64,000 bases of DNA from Bacillus_BU sp051233475 (GTDB lineage: Bacteria; Bacillota; Bacilli; Bacillales; Cytobacillaceae): contig NZ_JBKFGH010000014.1 of assembly GCF_051233475.1 (NCBI RefSeq), forward strand, positions 62,001 through 126,000, written 5' to 3'. Below the pieces are notes generated by a model. It ran no database searches. It was given only the letters and a program-made list of their open reading frames with translations, and was not told the DNA's origin. Below, one piece after another: positions 24,423-32,592 of this stretch. Both the position numbers and the translations under genes were made by a program. Every line of letters begins with the position of its first letter. Positions within the stretch are counted from its first letter, which is position 1.

Positions 24423-25964
24423 TTACTTAATAGCATGGTGTTCTTTAATGACACGCAAGTGTTTTAGTTCAGGATCCTCTGCCCCCTGAACAGGAAGCCC
24501 CGCGTCAATATTTTCCTTAATATAGATGAGATTTTCTACTGTAACAACCTCACCTGGGATAAAAATTGGAATGCCTGGAGGATAAACCATAACAAATTCT
24601 GCAATGATTCTACCAACCGATTGTTCAATTGGAACCATTTCTGTATCTGCATAAAATGCATCCCGTGGAGGAAGTGCAAGCGTCGGGATTTCTGGCAAAA
24701 TAACGAATGGACTTCGTTTTGAACTTGCCGTGTATCTGTACTCAAGAGACAACTCTTTCAGTGCCTCTACAAGTAAAAATAAGTCCTCTTTAGCGTCACC
24801 AGGTGTGACAATACAAAGAATGTTATATAGGTCGGATAGTTCAACTTCAATATTGTATTTATCACGAAGCCATACCTCTACGTCATGTCCAGAAATCCCC
24901 AATTCTCTAACAGAGATTAGTAGTTTTGTTGGATCAAAAGAAACTGCAGCATTAGAATGTAAAACTTCCTTACCCATACAATATAAACCTTCAATTTGAT
25001 TAATTTCATAACGTGTTTTCTCTGCCCGACGAATACAATCTTCAAGTAAAGCTTGTCCCTCAGTTGCCAGAGATTTTCTGGCTACATCCAATGAGGCAAG
25101 CAATAAATAAGAGGTGGAAGTTGTTGTCAACATACTTAATATTGTTTGTACTTTTTTATGAGAGATGAGATTTCCACGTAAATTTAAGATTGAACTTTGA
25201 GTAAGGGAACCACCAAGTTTATGAACGCTTGTTGCTGCCATATCAGCACCTGCCTTCATTGCCGACATCGGTAATTCATGATGAAAATGGATGTGGGCAC
25301 CGTGAGCCTCGTCAACGAGCACTGGGATATTTCTAGAATGGGCAATGTCTACAATTCTTTTCAAATCTCCTGAAACTCCAAAGTATGTTGGATTTATTAC
25401 AAGTACAGCTTTCGAATCAGGATGCTGTTTTAATGCCCTTTCAACTGAATCAGGCGTAATACCATGAGAAATGCCCAGTTTAGGGTCAACTTCCGGATGC
25501 ACAAAAACAGGTATAGCCCCTGATAATACAATTCCGCTCATAATCGATTTATGAACATTGCGGGGCACAATAATTTTGTCTCCAGGATTACAAACCGACA
25601 TAACCATAGTCATAATTGCTCCGCTTGTCCCCTGTACTGAAAAAAAGGTATAATCTGCTCCGAATGCTTTCGCCGCAAGATCTTGTGCTTCTTTTATTAC
25701 TCCTTTTGGCAAATGTAAATCATCTAACGGACTAATATTAATTAAATCAATTGATAGTGCATTTTCTCCAATAAACTCTCTAAAATCAGGATCCATTCCT
25801 TTTCCTTTCTTATGTCCAGGAATATGAAATTGAATAGGATCTTTTTTTGCATGCTCTTTAAGCGCAGTAAATAATGGAGTATCAAATTGTGTTCTAATCT
25901 GTTTTTTTTCTAAATCTAAATCTAATTCTATTTCTCTTTCCAATATAGCCGTTCCAGAAAACAT
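24423..25964 (-). CDS. Orn/Lys/Arg decarboxylase-family PLP enzyme (SpeA/YaaO-like)
   Basis: The protein has IPGHKKGKGM near the N-terminus, DEAHGAH, the PLP lysine in TSVHKLGGSLTQSS, and the C-terminal decarboxylase domain with YPPGIPIFIPGE. At 513 residues it matches the short Bacillus SpeA/YaaO type rather than the 700-residue enterobacterial forms. Such enzymes decarboxylate arginine, lysine or ornithine to polyamines. An AAGGAG site precedes ATG 25964, and only 4 bases separate it from the preceding aminotransferase gene. Confidence 0.85.
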   Translation of the reverse strand: MFSGTAILEREIELDLDLEKKQIRTQFDTPLFTALKEHAKKDPIQFHIPGHKKGKGMDPDFREFIGENALSIDLINISPLDDLHLPKGVIKEAQDLAAKAFGADYTFFSVQGTSGAIMTMVMSVCNPGDKIIVPRNVHKSIMSGIVLSGAIPVFVHPEVDPKLGISHGITPDSVERALKQHPDSKAVLVINPTYFGVSGDLKRIVDIAHSRNIPVLVDEAHGAHIHFHHELPMSAMKAGADMAATSVHKLGGSLTQSSILNLRGNLISHKKVQTILSMLTTTSTSYLLLASLDVARKSLATEGQALLEDCIRRAEKTRYEINQIEGLYCMGKEVLHSNAAVSFDPTKLLISVRELGISGHDVEVWLRDKYNIEVELSDLYNILCIVTPGDAKEDLFLLVEALKELSLEYRYTASSKRSPFVILPEIPTLALPPRDAFYADTEMVPIEQSVGRIIAEFVMVYPPGIPIFIPGEVVTVENLIYIKENIDAGLPVQGAEDPELKHLRVIKEHHAIK

Positions 25965-25968
25965 TCTT

Positions 25969-27273
25969 TTATTCTCCTTTCTCTTCTAAGTCCTTTGCCC
26001 CTTTGTAGATAAGGTCGAACAGTTCTTCCAAATCCTTTTCTTCCACACTGGAGAAGGCAATTCTTAGATCCATATTATTAATAGCGATGGTCCCTACCCC
26101 ATAATGGTCTAGTAAATGCAGTCTAAGCTTTTCTGCATTGAGTTTTATTAACCTTAGACACATAAAATAACCTGAATTAAAGGGGTAATAAGTCCAATAT
26201 TTGTTTTTATATTTTTCTTTCTCTAGTATTTCTTTTACTTTTTTAGCCCTTCGTTCTAATATCTTGAACTTTTCCTGCTTTTCTTCTTCAAACCATTTTG
26301 ATTGTAAAGAATCCAACGTTATTGTCTGTGAAAGATGCGAAGAACTAGAGATTGTTCCTCTAATAATCCCTTTTGTTTTCCCCTCCAACGCTGCTAAAAC
26401 AGCTTCACTCTCAGCCGCATAGGTGAGGAATCCTACACGAAATCCCCATACATAATTCTCTTTCGTCGCTCCATCTATTTTTATAGGTAATATTTTGGGA
26501 TGTAATCCAGCTAGTCTTCCAAACAATGATTCTTTTATCGAATCTTCATAAAATAACCCAAAATAAGCATCATCTAATAGCACGACCAATTTAATGTCCG
26601 CTAAAGCTGCTTCATATAAAACCGAAATAATCCTTTCAGCTTCCTCAATATGAGGAGTATAACCAGTAGGGTTATTTGGGAAATTCAGCAAGACGATGGC
26701 TTTCCCGGATAATGATTGTTTCAATAAACATTCTCTAAAAGAGGAAATATTAAATTGTTGCTTTTCATCGAATAATGGAAAGGTAACCAAGTTCCCACCA
26801 CGTCTAACATGAAAAATAGAATGATAGTTTCCCCAATATTTATCAGGAACGATGATGGTATCGTAAGGATCCACAAATAAATCCGCAGCTATACTAAGTC
26901 CATGTGTAAGAGCATTCGTTACAATAGGCAATCCAATACTTTTATTTTGTAATGATGGATTTTCCCTCAATAATTTTTCTTTCCATGCCTCACGCAAACT
27001 CTTTTTTCCCTCAGGCGCTGCATATGGATAAATATCCTTAGGGGAATATCCTACAAGCTTATCCTGTATATGTTTAAAGTGCATTGGTTGAGAATTCTCA
27101 GTAGCAATACCGATTGTTGCATTAAATCGATAAGCTTTTTTGCTAGCCTCCGCACTCTGACTGAGTATACCTTTTGGATAGAATACATTTTTTCCAAGAT
27201 TAGAAAGCATATTATATATATATGGATTTTCATTTTTTATGGTATCATTCAGTTGTTTCGCCAAAACATTCAA
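25969..27273 (-). CDS. PLP-dependent aminotransferase (class I, AspAT-like)
   Basis: TTG 27273 is chosen because AAGGAG lies 8 bases upstream; ATG 27297, which overlaps hisC by 11 bases, lacks a ribosome site. Motifs include VTNALTHGLSIAADLF, LNFPNNPTGY, VLLDDAYFGLFY and the PLP lysine in DGATKENYVWGFRVG. The family is broad (aspartate/aromatic aminotransferase-like) and the substrate is not evident. Second gene of the four-gene PLP operon. Confidence 0.75.
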   Translation of the reverse strand: MNVLAKQLNDTIKNENPYIYNMLSNLGKNVFYPKGILSQSAEASKKAYRFNATIGIATENSQPMHFKHIQDKLVGYSPKDIYPYAAPEGKKSLREAWKEKLLRENPSLQNKSIGLPIVTNALTHGLSIAADLFVDPYDTIIVPDKYWGNYHSIFHVRRGGNLVTFPLFDEKQQFNISSFRECLLKQSLSGKAIVLLNFPNNPTGYTPHIEEAERIISVLYEAALADIKLVVLLDDAYFGLFYEDSIKESLFGRLAGLHPKILPIKIDGATKENYVWGFRVGFLTYAAESEAVLAALEGKTKGIIRGTISSSSHLSQTITLDSLQSKWFEEEKQEKFKILERRAKKVKEILEKEKYKNKYWTYYPFNSGYFMCLRLIKLNAEKLRLHLLDHYGVGTIAINNMDLRIAFSSVEEKDLEELFDLIYKGAKDLEEKGE

Positions 27274-27286
27274 TGCCCTATCTCCT

Positions 27287-28387
27287 TCATTTATCATTTA
27301 GAATAGAGGTTAATTGTTGAATCAAAATAGAATTTTCTTCTGATGTTCCTACAGAAATGCGGATATACTCAGGCATTCCCCATGTATTTCCATAGCGAAC
27401 AATAATTCCTTTTGCCATCAGTTCATGATAAATATCGTTTGCCTTAGGTCCGAGTTCGACTAATACAAAATTGCTCATACTTTCGGTATATTTTAGCTTG
27501 AGTGCTTCAAAAGCCTGATACAGTTGTTCACGTCCAACACGGTTCACTTCTTGCGATGCCATTACATGATCATCGTCAGTAATTGCGGCTGTAGCAGCTG
27601 CCTGTGCCAATGAATTTACATTAAATGGTTCTTTAACCTTCATAATGCAATTAATAATGGACTCCCCTGAGATACCAAAACCAACACGTAGCCCCGCCAG
27701 ACCATACACCTTCGAAAAGGTTTGTAAAACGATAATTGGATAATCCTTCTTAACGAATTCTATGCCATCTGTATAATCAACTGATGTTGCAAAATGACTG
27801 TATGCCGAGTCAAATACAACTAGAATATGTTTTGGTAAAGTGCTTAATAATTGCTCCAGGTCATTCCTAGGTAAATAGGTCCCTGTTGGGTTATTAGGAG
27901 AACATAGATAGACCAATTTTGTTTTTTCAGTAACGGAAGAAATAATGTCTTTAATATTAAATTGAAAATCTTCACTCAAAGGAACTGCTACAACGTTCGC
28001 TCCCATTAAATTAGCTCCAAAATCATATTCACTGAAGGATGGAGAAGGAACAATAATTTCATCACCTGGTTCTAAAAACGTCTCAGAAATTAACGTAATT
28101 AGTTCATCTGCTCCATTTGTTATGATAAGATTCCCTTCAGTCAATCCAAACCTTTGTGCAATTTTATTCTTTAGGTATGTGGCATTTGCATCTGGATAAC
28201 GGTTCAATTCGGGTAAGCATCCGGCAAGTACCTTTATCGCTTTTGGAGATGGCCCAATTGGATTTTCGTTTGAAGCTAATTTAATCACCCTATCTAGACC
28301 TAACTCTTTCTGAACTTCCCATATAGGTTTTCCAGGCAAATAAGGTGTAATTTTTCTTAATACTTTTCGAGATTCAATTAGATTCAT
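27287..28387 (-). CDS. Histidinol-phosphate-type aminotransferase (HisC-like)
   Basis: The start at ATG 28387 follows AAAGGATG. Motifs are those of HisC: LASNENPIGPSPKA, CSPNNPTGTYLP, DSAYSHF and the PLP lysine in LQTFSKVYGLAGLRVG. No other his genes are near, so this is a paralogue recruited for another reaction, such as an aromatic or diamino acid transamination. It leads an operon with two further aminotransferases and a decarboxylase, behind element E. Confidence 0.8.
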   Translation of the reverse strand: MNLIESRKVLRKITPYLPGKPIWEVQKELGLDRVIKLASNENPIGPSPKAIKVLAGCLPELNRYPDANATYLKNKIAQRFGLTEGNLIITNGADELITLISETFLEPGDEIIVPSPSFSEYDFGANLMGANVVAVPLSEDFQFNIKDIISSVTEKTKLVYLCSPNNPTGTYLPRNDLEQLLSTLPKHILVVFDSAYSHFATSVDYTDGIEFVKKDYPIIVLQTFSKVYGLAGLRVGFGISGESIINCIMKVKEPFNVNSLAQAAATAAITDDDHVMASQEVNRVGREQLYQAFEALKLKYTESMSNFVLVELGPKANDIYHELMAKGIIVRYGNTWGMPEYIRISVGTSEENSILIQQLTSILNDK

Positions 28388-28443
28388 TCCATTCATCCTT
28401 TCTTGCACTATTCCATATTAAATCAATGTCGAATTTTGAAACC

Positions 28444-28472
28444 ATCCAATCATAGAGAATTTGTATCATCCA
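28444..28472 (-). promoter_or_regulatory. Direct-repeat operator, 24-bp period (site E, four-PLP-enzyme operon)
   Basis: On the coding strand CAGTGGATGAT and GATTGGATGGTT are 24 bp apart, 57 bp upstream of the hisC-like start. Confidence 0.65.
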
Positions 28473-28524
28473 CTGTTTATTGGTTGAAAATCTAGTAATT
28501 ATGATTCTAAAAAAATTGTAAAAA

Positions 28525-28570
28525 GAAATAAAAGAGGCAATGGATGGATAACCACTGCCCTTAAAAAAAA
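28525..28570 (-). terminator. Terminator after the candidate selenoprotein gene
   Basis: On the minus strand GGCAGTGG pairs with CCATTGCC and is followed by a T-rich run. Confidence 0.7.
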
Positions 28571-28601
28571 TCCAATATTCTTTGCAAAACACTTTTATAT
28601 T

Positions 28602-29042
28602 CTAGTTTGGAACAGGTGTTGGAGTTGAAGTACCATATGATTCATATTTTTCGTTGATGTAATTGTTAATTTCTTTAAGTTCTTTTCCATCTTGACGCAT
28701 TTCAACCGCCTCCCGGGCGATTTGGACACAAATATCTCAAGCGGTTCCATGTGGATCCCATTCAGTTACTTCATTGTCTGAACCCATGTTTTTGACAAAA
28801 CAATCAAGATTGCTCTTATGGCCGGCCCCATCACCGCAACCGCAAAAACAAGGGACCGAAGCTAATACTTCCGGGTTCTCTGCTGCCATTACATATGTCT
28901 CCTGCACTTGTGGTGAAGTTGATAAAACGAAATCTGGAAACTTAACATGTTTTGAATCCAATGATAAATCTTTATTCGAGTTGCACCCTGCGAGCAAACT
29001 AATTATGATGACGAATAGCAAAGTGTATTTAGCATATTTCAT
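28602..29042 (-). CDS. PCYCGC-family lipoprotein, candidate selenoprotein with in-frame TGA (Sec102)
   Basis: The N-terminus is a lipoprotein signal (LLAGC at residues 16-20, preceded by a hydrophobic helix), so the protein is anchored outside the membrane. VPCFCGCGDGAGHK is the PCYCGC signature. The frame meets TGA at codon 102 (28737-28739) and then stays open for 44 codons to TAG at 28602. The continuation (DICVQIAREAVEM, GKELKEINNYINEKY, PTPTPVP) is what follows a CxxC motif in relatives as I remember them; TGA stands exactly where they have the first Cys, giving UxxC. A hairpin of bacterial SECIS type follows the TGA, and a tRNA-Sec gene lies in the window. GGAGATAA precedes the ATG, 49 bp after the NirA gene. 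Alternative: a plain nonsense mutation truncating the protein at 101 residues. Confidence 0.75.
28704..28739 (-). promoter_or_regulatory. Candidate bacterial SECIS hairpin after in-frame TGA
   Basis: After UGA come 21 bases, then an apical loop CGGGA closed by AAUCGCC/GGCGGUU (7 pairs with one G-U). Distance, stem length and a G among the first two loop bases fit the published general model of bacterial SECIS elements. The fold was drawn by hand. Confidence 0.6.
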
Positions 29043-29090
29043 TTCTAGTTATCTCCGTTTCAGTTTATGTGGTATCAAGTTTGTCTTGGT

Positions 29091-30725
29091 TTAAGAAATA
29101 AGATTCGTCTTCAATTCTTCTATTATCTTATCTAATTGAGTTTGTATCTCCGTAACTCCAACACGTTTATAAAATTGATGAAATGTCTCTTTTCGTTCCT
29201 GGTTTTTCTTGAAATAGGTAATGAGTTCAGCCAAAACTGGCCCAACTTCCTCTGCTGGGACACGACCTTTTAATTTATCGTTAAATTGTGCTCCAGGCCC
29301 CAGAGTTCCTCCAACATAAATCTCAAAAGCTTCCTTAACTCCCTCAGGTGTTTTCATCAAAACGCCTTGTAGCCCTATGTCAGCGATTTGTTTTTGACCA
29401 CATGCATTTGGACAGCCAACAAAATGGATGCGAATGTCTTCGTGTGTTACCACATGGCGGTCAAGGTATTCAGCAACTGACTTGGCTCTCGCCTTTGTTT
29501 CAACAATCGCTAAATTACAAAATTCATTTCCGGTACAAGAAACGGTGCGACTAATAAAACGGTTTGGATTAGGTGATAATTTTTTAAAAATTGGATACTT
29601 AAGTACTTCATCAATCAGATCATTAGGGATATTTGGGATAATAATATTTTGTGAAATCGTTGTCCGTAATGATCCATTCCCGAATTTGTCAGCAATATTA
29701 GCCAATTCTATTAAATCTGTTCCTCTTAATCTTCCAACTGGGACATTTAGCCCAATATAACTAAACCCTTCTTGTTTTTGAGGATGTACACCATCAAAAT
29801 AAGCTGCTTGCCAGCCCATCGTCTTATCCTCACCACATTCTTCCATCTTCCCTATTAGTTCTTCTAATTTCTCCTGGAACTGTGCTGCACCCCAATCATC
29901 AACAAGGAATTTCATCCTTGCACGATGACGTTTTTCTCGATATCCGTTGTCACGGAAAAGTGTGGTTACACCAATTGCAACCTTCAAAACCTCATCTTGA
30001 CGAACAAACATATTTAACGGTTTCGCCAAATAAGGCTTTGCTGAAAGTCCACCACCAACCTGCACATGGAAACCAATTACTTCTTCTCCACCTATTATCT
30101 TAACGGCTGGCGTAAACCCTAAATCTTGTATCTCTGCATGCGCATTGTTATAAATATTCCCGGAAATAGACATCTTGTATTTTCGAGGTAAATTGGAAAA
30201 ATCCCGGTTCAATACAAAGAAATCATTTACCTCTTTGACAATTTCACTCGTATCTATAAGCTCATCCATATCAATTCCTGCAAGGGGGTTTCCAACAATA
30301 GTCCGTGGACAGTCACCACAGGCTTCATAAGAGTAAAGGCCCACTCTCTCCAACCTTTTGTAGATGTCAGGTAGGTTTTCAACACAAACCCAATGAAATT
30401 GAATCGCTTGTCGGACAGTTACATCCACTAGGTTTCGCCCATAGATTTCAGAAATTTCTCCCAAGGTCCTAGCTTGAGCAGAGGTTAATATTCCAGAAGG
30501 AATCCTAATCCGCATCATAAAATAACCATTATTTGGCCTTTGCTGGTAAACTCCGGCCCACTTAAACCGATTCAGTTCATCCTCTGGAATAGAATCGTAT
30601 CCTTCAAAAGCATATTTTTCGATAATTGTACGAATAACGTCCAATCCATCCTTTTCCAGTTTCATTAATTCCACTTTGTTTAGTTTGGAATGGTCCTCTC
30701 TTTCCCAAACCGCTTCGTAAGCCAC
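29091..30725 (-). CDS. Siroheme nitrite/sulfite reductase (NirA type)
   Basis: The 544-residue protein has two ferrite-like domains and the siroheme/[4Fe-4S] cysteines in SCTGNEFC and GCPNACGQ. The SCTGNxFCN...GCPNxCGQ form is typical of ferredoxin-nitrite reductases rather than CysI sulfite reductases. It would reduce nitrite to ammonium in the cytoplasm, and suits the NasC-like enzyme at the left end. The selenoprotein candidate follows 49 bp downstream, probably co-transcribed. Element F lies 74 bp upstream. Sulfite as substrate cannot be excluded. Confidence 0.85.
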   Translation of the reverse strand: MAYEAVWEREDHSKLNKVELMKLEKDGLDVIRTIIEKYAFEGYDSIPEDELNRFKWAGVYQQRPNNGYFMMRIRIPSGILTSAQARTLGEISEIYGRNLVDVTVRQAIQFHWVCVENLPDIYKRLERVGLYSYEACGDCPRTIVGNPLAGIDMDELIDTSEIVKEVNDFFVLNRDFSNLPRKYKMSISGNIYNNAHAEIQDLGFTPAVKIIGGEEVIGFHVQVGGGLSAKPYLAKPLNMFVRQDEVLKVAIGVTTLFRDNGYREKRHRARMKFLVDDWGAAQFQEKLEELIGKMEECGEDKTMGWQAAYFDGVHPQKQEGFSYIGLNVPVGRLRGTDLIELANIADKFGNGSLRTTISQNIIIPNIPNDLIDEVLKYPIFKKLSPNPNRFISRTVSCTGNEFCNLAIVETKARAKSVAEYLDRHVVTHEDIRIHFVGCPNACGQKQIADIGLQGVLMKTPEGVKEAFEIYVGGTLGPGAQFNDKLKGRVPAEEVGPVLAELITYFKKNQERKETFHQFYKRVGVTEIQTQLDKIIEELKTNLIS

Positions 30726-30798
30726 GTTTTATATCAACTCCTCCTATAAAGAAACTTGGATTTCTTTTATCATATAAAATATGGGAAAAATAGAACCC

Positions 30799-30827
30799 AT
30801 CCAATTTTGTTAATTTTTCCTCATCCA
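30799..30827 (-). promoter_or_regulatory. Direct-repeat operator, 24-bp period (site F, NirA-type gene)
   Basis: On the coding strand AATTGGATGAGG and AATTGGATGGG are 24 bp apart, the most regular pair of the set. Confidence 0.65.
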
Positions 30828-30911
30828 ATTTATTTTTAATATACTTTCATATTGGTTATTTCATCTAAGCGTATTTTCCGAAAACCCCTCTATATCAAGG
30901 TTTTAGTTAAT

Positions 30912-30952
30912 AAAAAAAGATCCGGTGATACACTCTCACCAGATCTTCTTTA
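30912..30952 (-). terminator. Terminator left over after aminotransferase remnant
   Basis: AAGATCTGGTGA and TCACCGGATCTT pair on the minus strand and are followed by TTTTTTT. It lies just after the gene tail at 30973. Confidence 0.75.
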
Positions 30953-30972
30953 AAATGGACAATTTAATTGAT

Positions 30973-31077
30973 TCACATTTTATCCACATTATTTAATGCT
31001 TCTGCAAATCTATTAATCCCTTCTTTGATCATGTCTTGGTCGGCTCTTCCATAGGTGAACCGCAGGCACCCTTTTTT
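30973..31077 (-). pseudogene. C-terminal remnant of MocR/aminotransferase gene
   Basis: A minus-strand tail reads CLRFTYGRADQDMIKEGINRF and so on to a TGA at 30973, closely like the end of the MocR protein at 4429 (YIRLTFGRVESSLIEEGILR). The upstream part is absent, so a second gene of this kind has been deleted here, leaving its tail and terminator. Confidence 0.6.
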
Positions 31078-31121
31078 TGGTTAAAACTCTCCACTATTTG
31101 GTTTCTCTGATTTTACTCTAG

Positions 31122-31150
31122 TGGATGGTCTATTTACTTCATAATTGGAT
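31122..31150 (+). promoter_or_regulatory. Direct-repeat operator, 24-bp period (site G, small membrane proteins)
   Basis: AGTGGATGGTC and AATTGGATGGTT are 24 bp apart. Downstream TTGATG and TATAGA (18-bp spacing) could form the promoter of the genes at 31267 and 31510. Confidence 0.65.
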
Positions 31151-31266
31151 GGTTAACCTTTTGATGTTTAACCTTAAAATAATTTATAGATTGTAAATTT
31201 CATTCTATATCATTCAACGAATAAGATTTTCTCTAAGAAAGGATAAATGAATAAAGGGGGATTATT

Positions 31267-31458
31267 TTGACTTTTGCATATATATTTATTGTCATTACCT
31301 TAGTGGCAGCTATTCTTGGAACAATTGTACTTACAACAAAATCGGATGAAAACTATAAAAAAGCAACAAAGCAAAATACATTTAGGCTGACATCTATTTA
31401 TATTATTGTTATCCTATTTTCTCTAATTGGTTTAGCATGGTACATCACGAGTTTTTAG
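31267..31458 (+). CDS. Small two-helix membrane protein, unknown
   Basis: TTG 31267 is preceded by AAAGGGGG, a very strong site. The 63-residue product has two transmembrane helices separated by a charged segment (TKSDENYKKATKQNTFR). I do not recognise a family. It is the first of two small membrane proteins behind element G, so it may be a small subunit or assembly factor of a membrane complex. Confidence 0.65.
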   Translation: MTFAYIFIVITLVAAILGTIVLTTKSDENYKKATKQNTFRLTSIYIIVILFSLIGLAWYITSF

Positions 31459-31509
31459 GCATAAGTAATATAAACCTCATTGATATTTTATGATTGGAGT
31501 ATCTATTTT

Positions 31510-31701
31510 ATGGAATTATTTCTTATGTTATTTCAAGTTTTGGCAATGGTGACTTTATTTTTTTCAGGTTATTTTATTGGAGTGTTAAGAGAACGTCACG
31601 GTAGAAATTGGATTATGTGGATACCAGCATGTGTTGCTGTATTTATGTTCAACATTATTTGGGCAATAACCGAGATGGCAAAGTCCCCGCGTTGGCATTA
31701 G
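31510..31701 (+). CDS. Small two-helix membrane protein, unknown
   Basis: ATG 31510 has GGAG 11 bases upstream; an in-frame ATG at 31480 lacks a ribosome site. The 63-residue product has two helices with an RERHGRNW segment between, and ends AKSPRWH. It lies 51 bp after the previous small gene and before a terminator, so both form one transcript. Function unknown. Confidence 0.6.
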   Translation: MELFLMLFQVLAMVTLFFSGYFIGVLRERHGRNWIMWIPACVAVFMFNIIWAITEMAKSPRWH

Positions 31702-31743
31702 ATTTTTTCTTTTAGGCAGCAAAAAGTAAACAGTTTAAGATCT

Positions 31744-31783
31744 AAAAAGAGCGTTAATCCTTCTAGGGTCAACGCTCTTTTTT
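31744..31783. terminator. Terminator between small membrane genes and yfmQ-like gene
   Basis: AAAAAGAGCGTT pairs with AACGCTCTTTTT, flanked by A- and T-runs. Confidence 0.9.
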
Positions 31784-31839
31784 AAGGTTGAATTTTAAAT
31801 ATTAACTATTCTACATTTCTGTGAATTCTGCTGAGCATA

Positions 31840-32322
31840 TTAGTTTGCAAGACTTTCTTCGGGAAGATGTCCAGAACATTGCTGGAAAGAACGATTCTGC
31901 AAACTTTCAGAATACAGACTGTACGCAACGAGTTTTTTATTGGACTGTTTCACTACATCAACCCGATCGCTATAAATGAAGACTAATAACCTTACATCCC
32001 TCTTCCCCTTTTTTGAATCAATAATGATTGGAGTTCCACCATATTTAGGATTGATATAAGATTGCTCCGTTCCAGGCCATATATAGTATTTTTCCATAAA
32101 TATAGCTTGATTAAAAAAATTAACTAATGTATCTTTCTTTTCCTCGTCAAAGGGTATTCCGTTAATGGTAATCGTTACAAGATCTTTATTCATCTTTGAA
32201 TGAATTTCAAACTTACCTAATAGCCATTCAACAGTACCCGTTGGAAGACAGGTCATTAAAATCTTAATAAGACTAAGAAGAACTATCGAAAGCAATACCC
32301 CCATTGTCATATCTCTCATCAT
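31840..32322 (-). CDS. YfmQ-like protein, single N-terminal membrane helix
   Basis: The 160-residue protein starts with a transmembrane helix and continues with CLPTGTVEWLLGKFEIH, FNQAIFMEKYYIWPGTE and a DVRLLVFIYSDRVDVVKQ segment, which match my memory of the Bacillus YfmQ family of unknown function. Element H lies 59 bp upstream. The tail beyond SESLQN is less family-like. Confidence 0.6.
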   Translation of the reverse strand: MMRDMTMGVLLSIVLLSLIKILMTCLPTGTVEWLLGKFEIHSKMNKDLVTITINGIPFDEEKKDTLVNFFNQAIFMEKYYIWPGTEQSYINPKYGGTPIIIDSKKGKRDVRLLVFIYSDRVDVVKQSNKKLVAYSLYSESLQNRSFQQCSGHLPEESLAN

Positions 32323-32380
32323 CTCCGTTGATATAAAATTTAGAAATTTTATAATAACTCAATAATCGTATTTAATAACC

Positions 32381-32409
32381 ATCCAATAGAGGAATTTTCT
32401 ATCCATCCA
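32381..32409 (-). promoter_or_regulatory. Direct-repeat operator, 24-bp period (site H, yfmQ-like gene)
   Basis: On the coding strand AATTGGATGGAT and TATTGGATGGTT are 24 bp apart, with TATAAA further downstream as a possible -10. Confidence 0.65.
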
Positions 32410-32417
32410 ATTTATAA

Positions 32418-32534
32418 ATGGAGCAATCTCATTTTAGAATTAATCTAGATACTGAACAGTGTTATGTTTGTGAGGAGATCACTGTTGGAGTATTTGATGA
32501 CGAAGATGATATTGAATGTAAGCCCGAAATATAA
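32418..32534 (+). CDS. Very small CxxC protein altered at its stop codon by IS66 insertion (tentative)
   Basis: ATG 32418 opens a 33-codon frame with CYVC and an acidic end (DDEDDIE). Without the IS it would stop at TAG, formed by T32517 and the AG after the right target duplication. The insertion replaces the stop with CKPEI plus TAA. No clear ribosome site is visible, so expression is doubtful. Confidence 0.3.
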   Translation: MEQSHFRINLDTEQCYVCEEITVGVFDDEDDIECKPEI

Positions 32535-32592
32535 AAATAGCGCACCTTCACGGCACGCACTACAAATAGCCATATATCATTGATTTTTTTAA

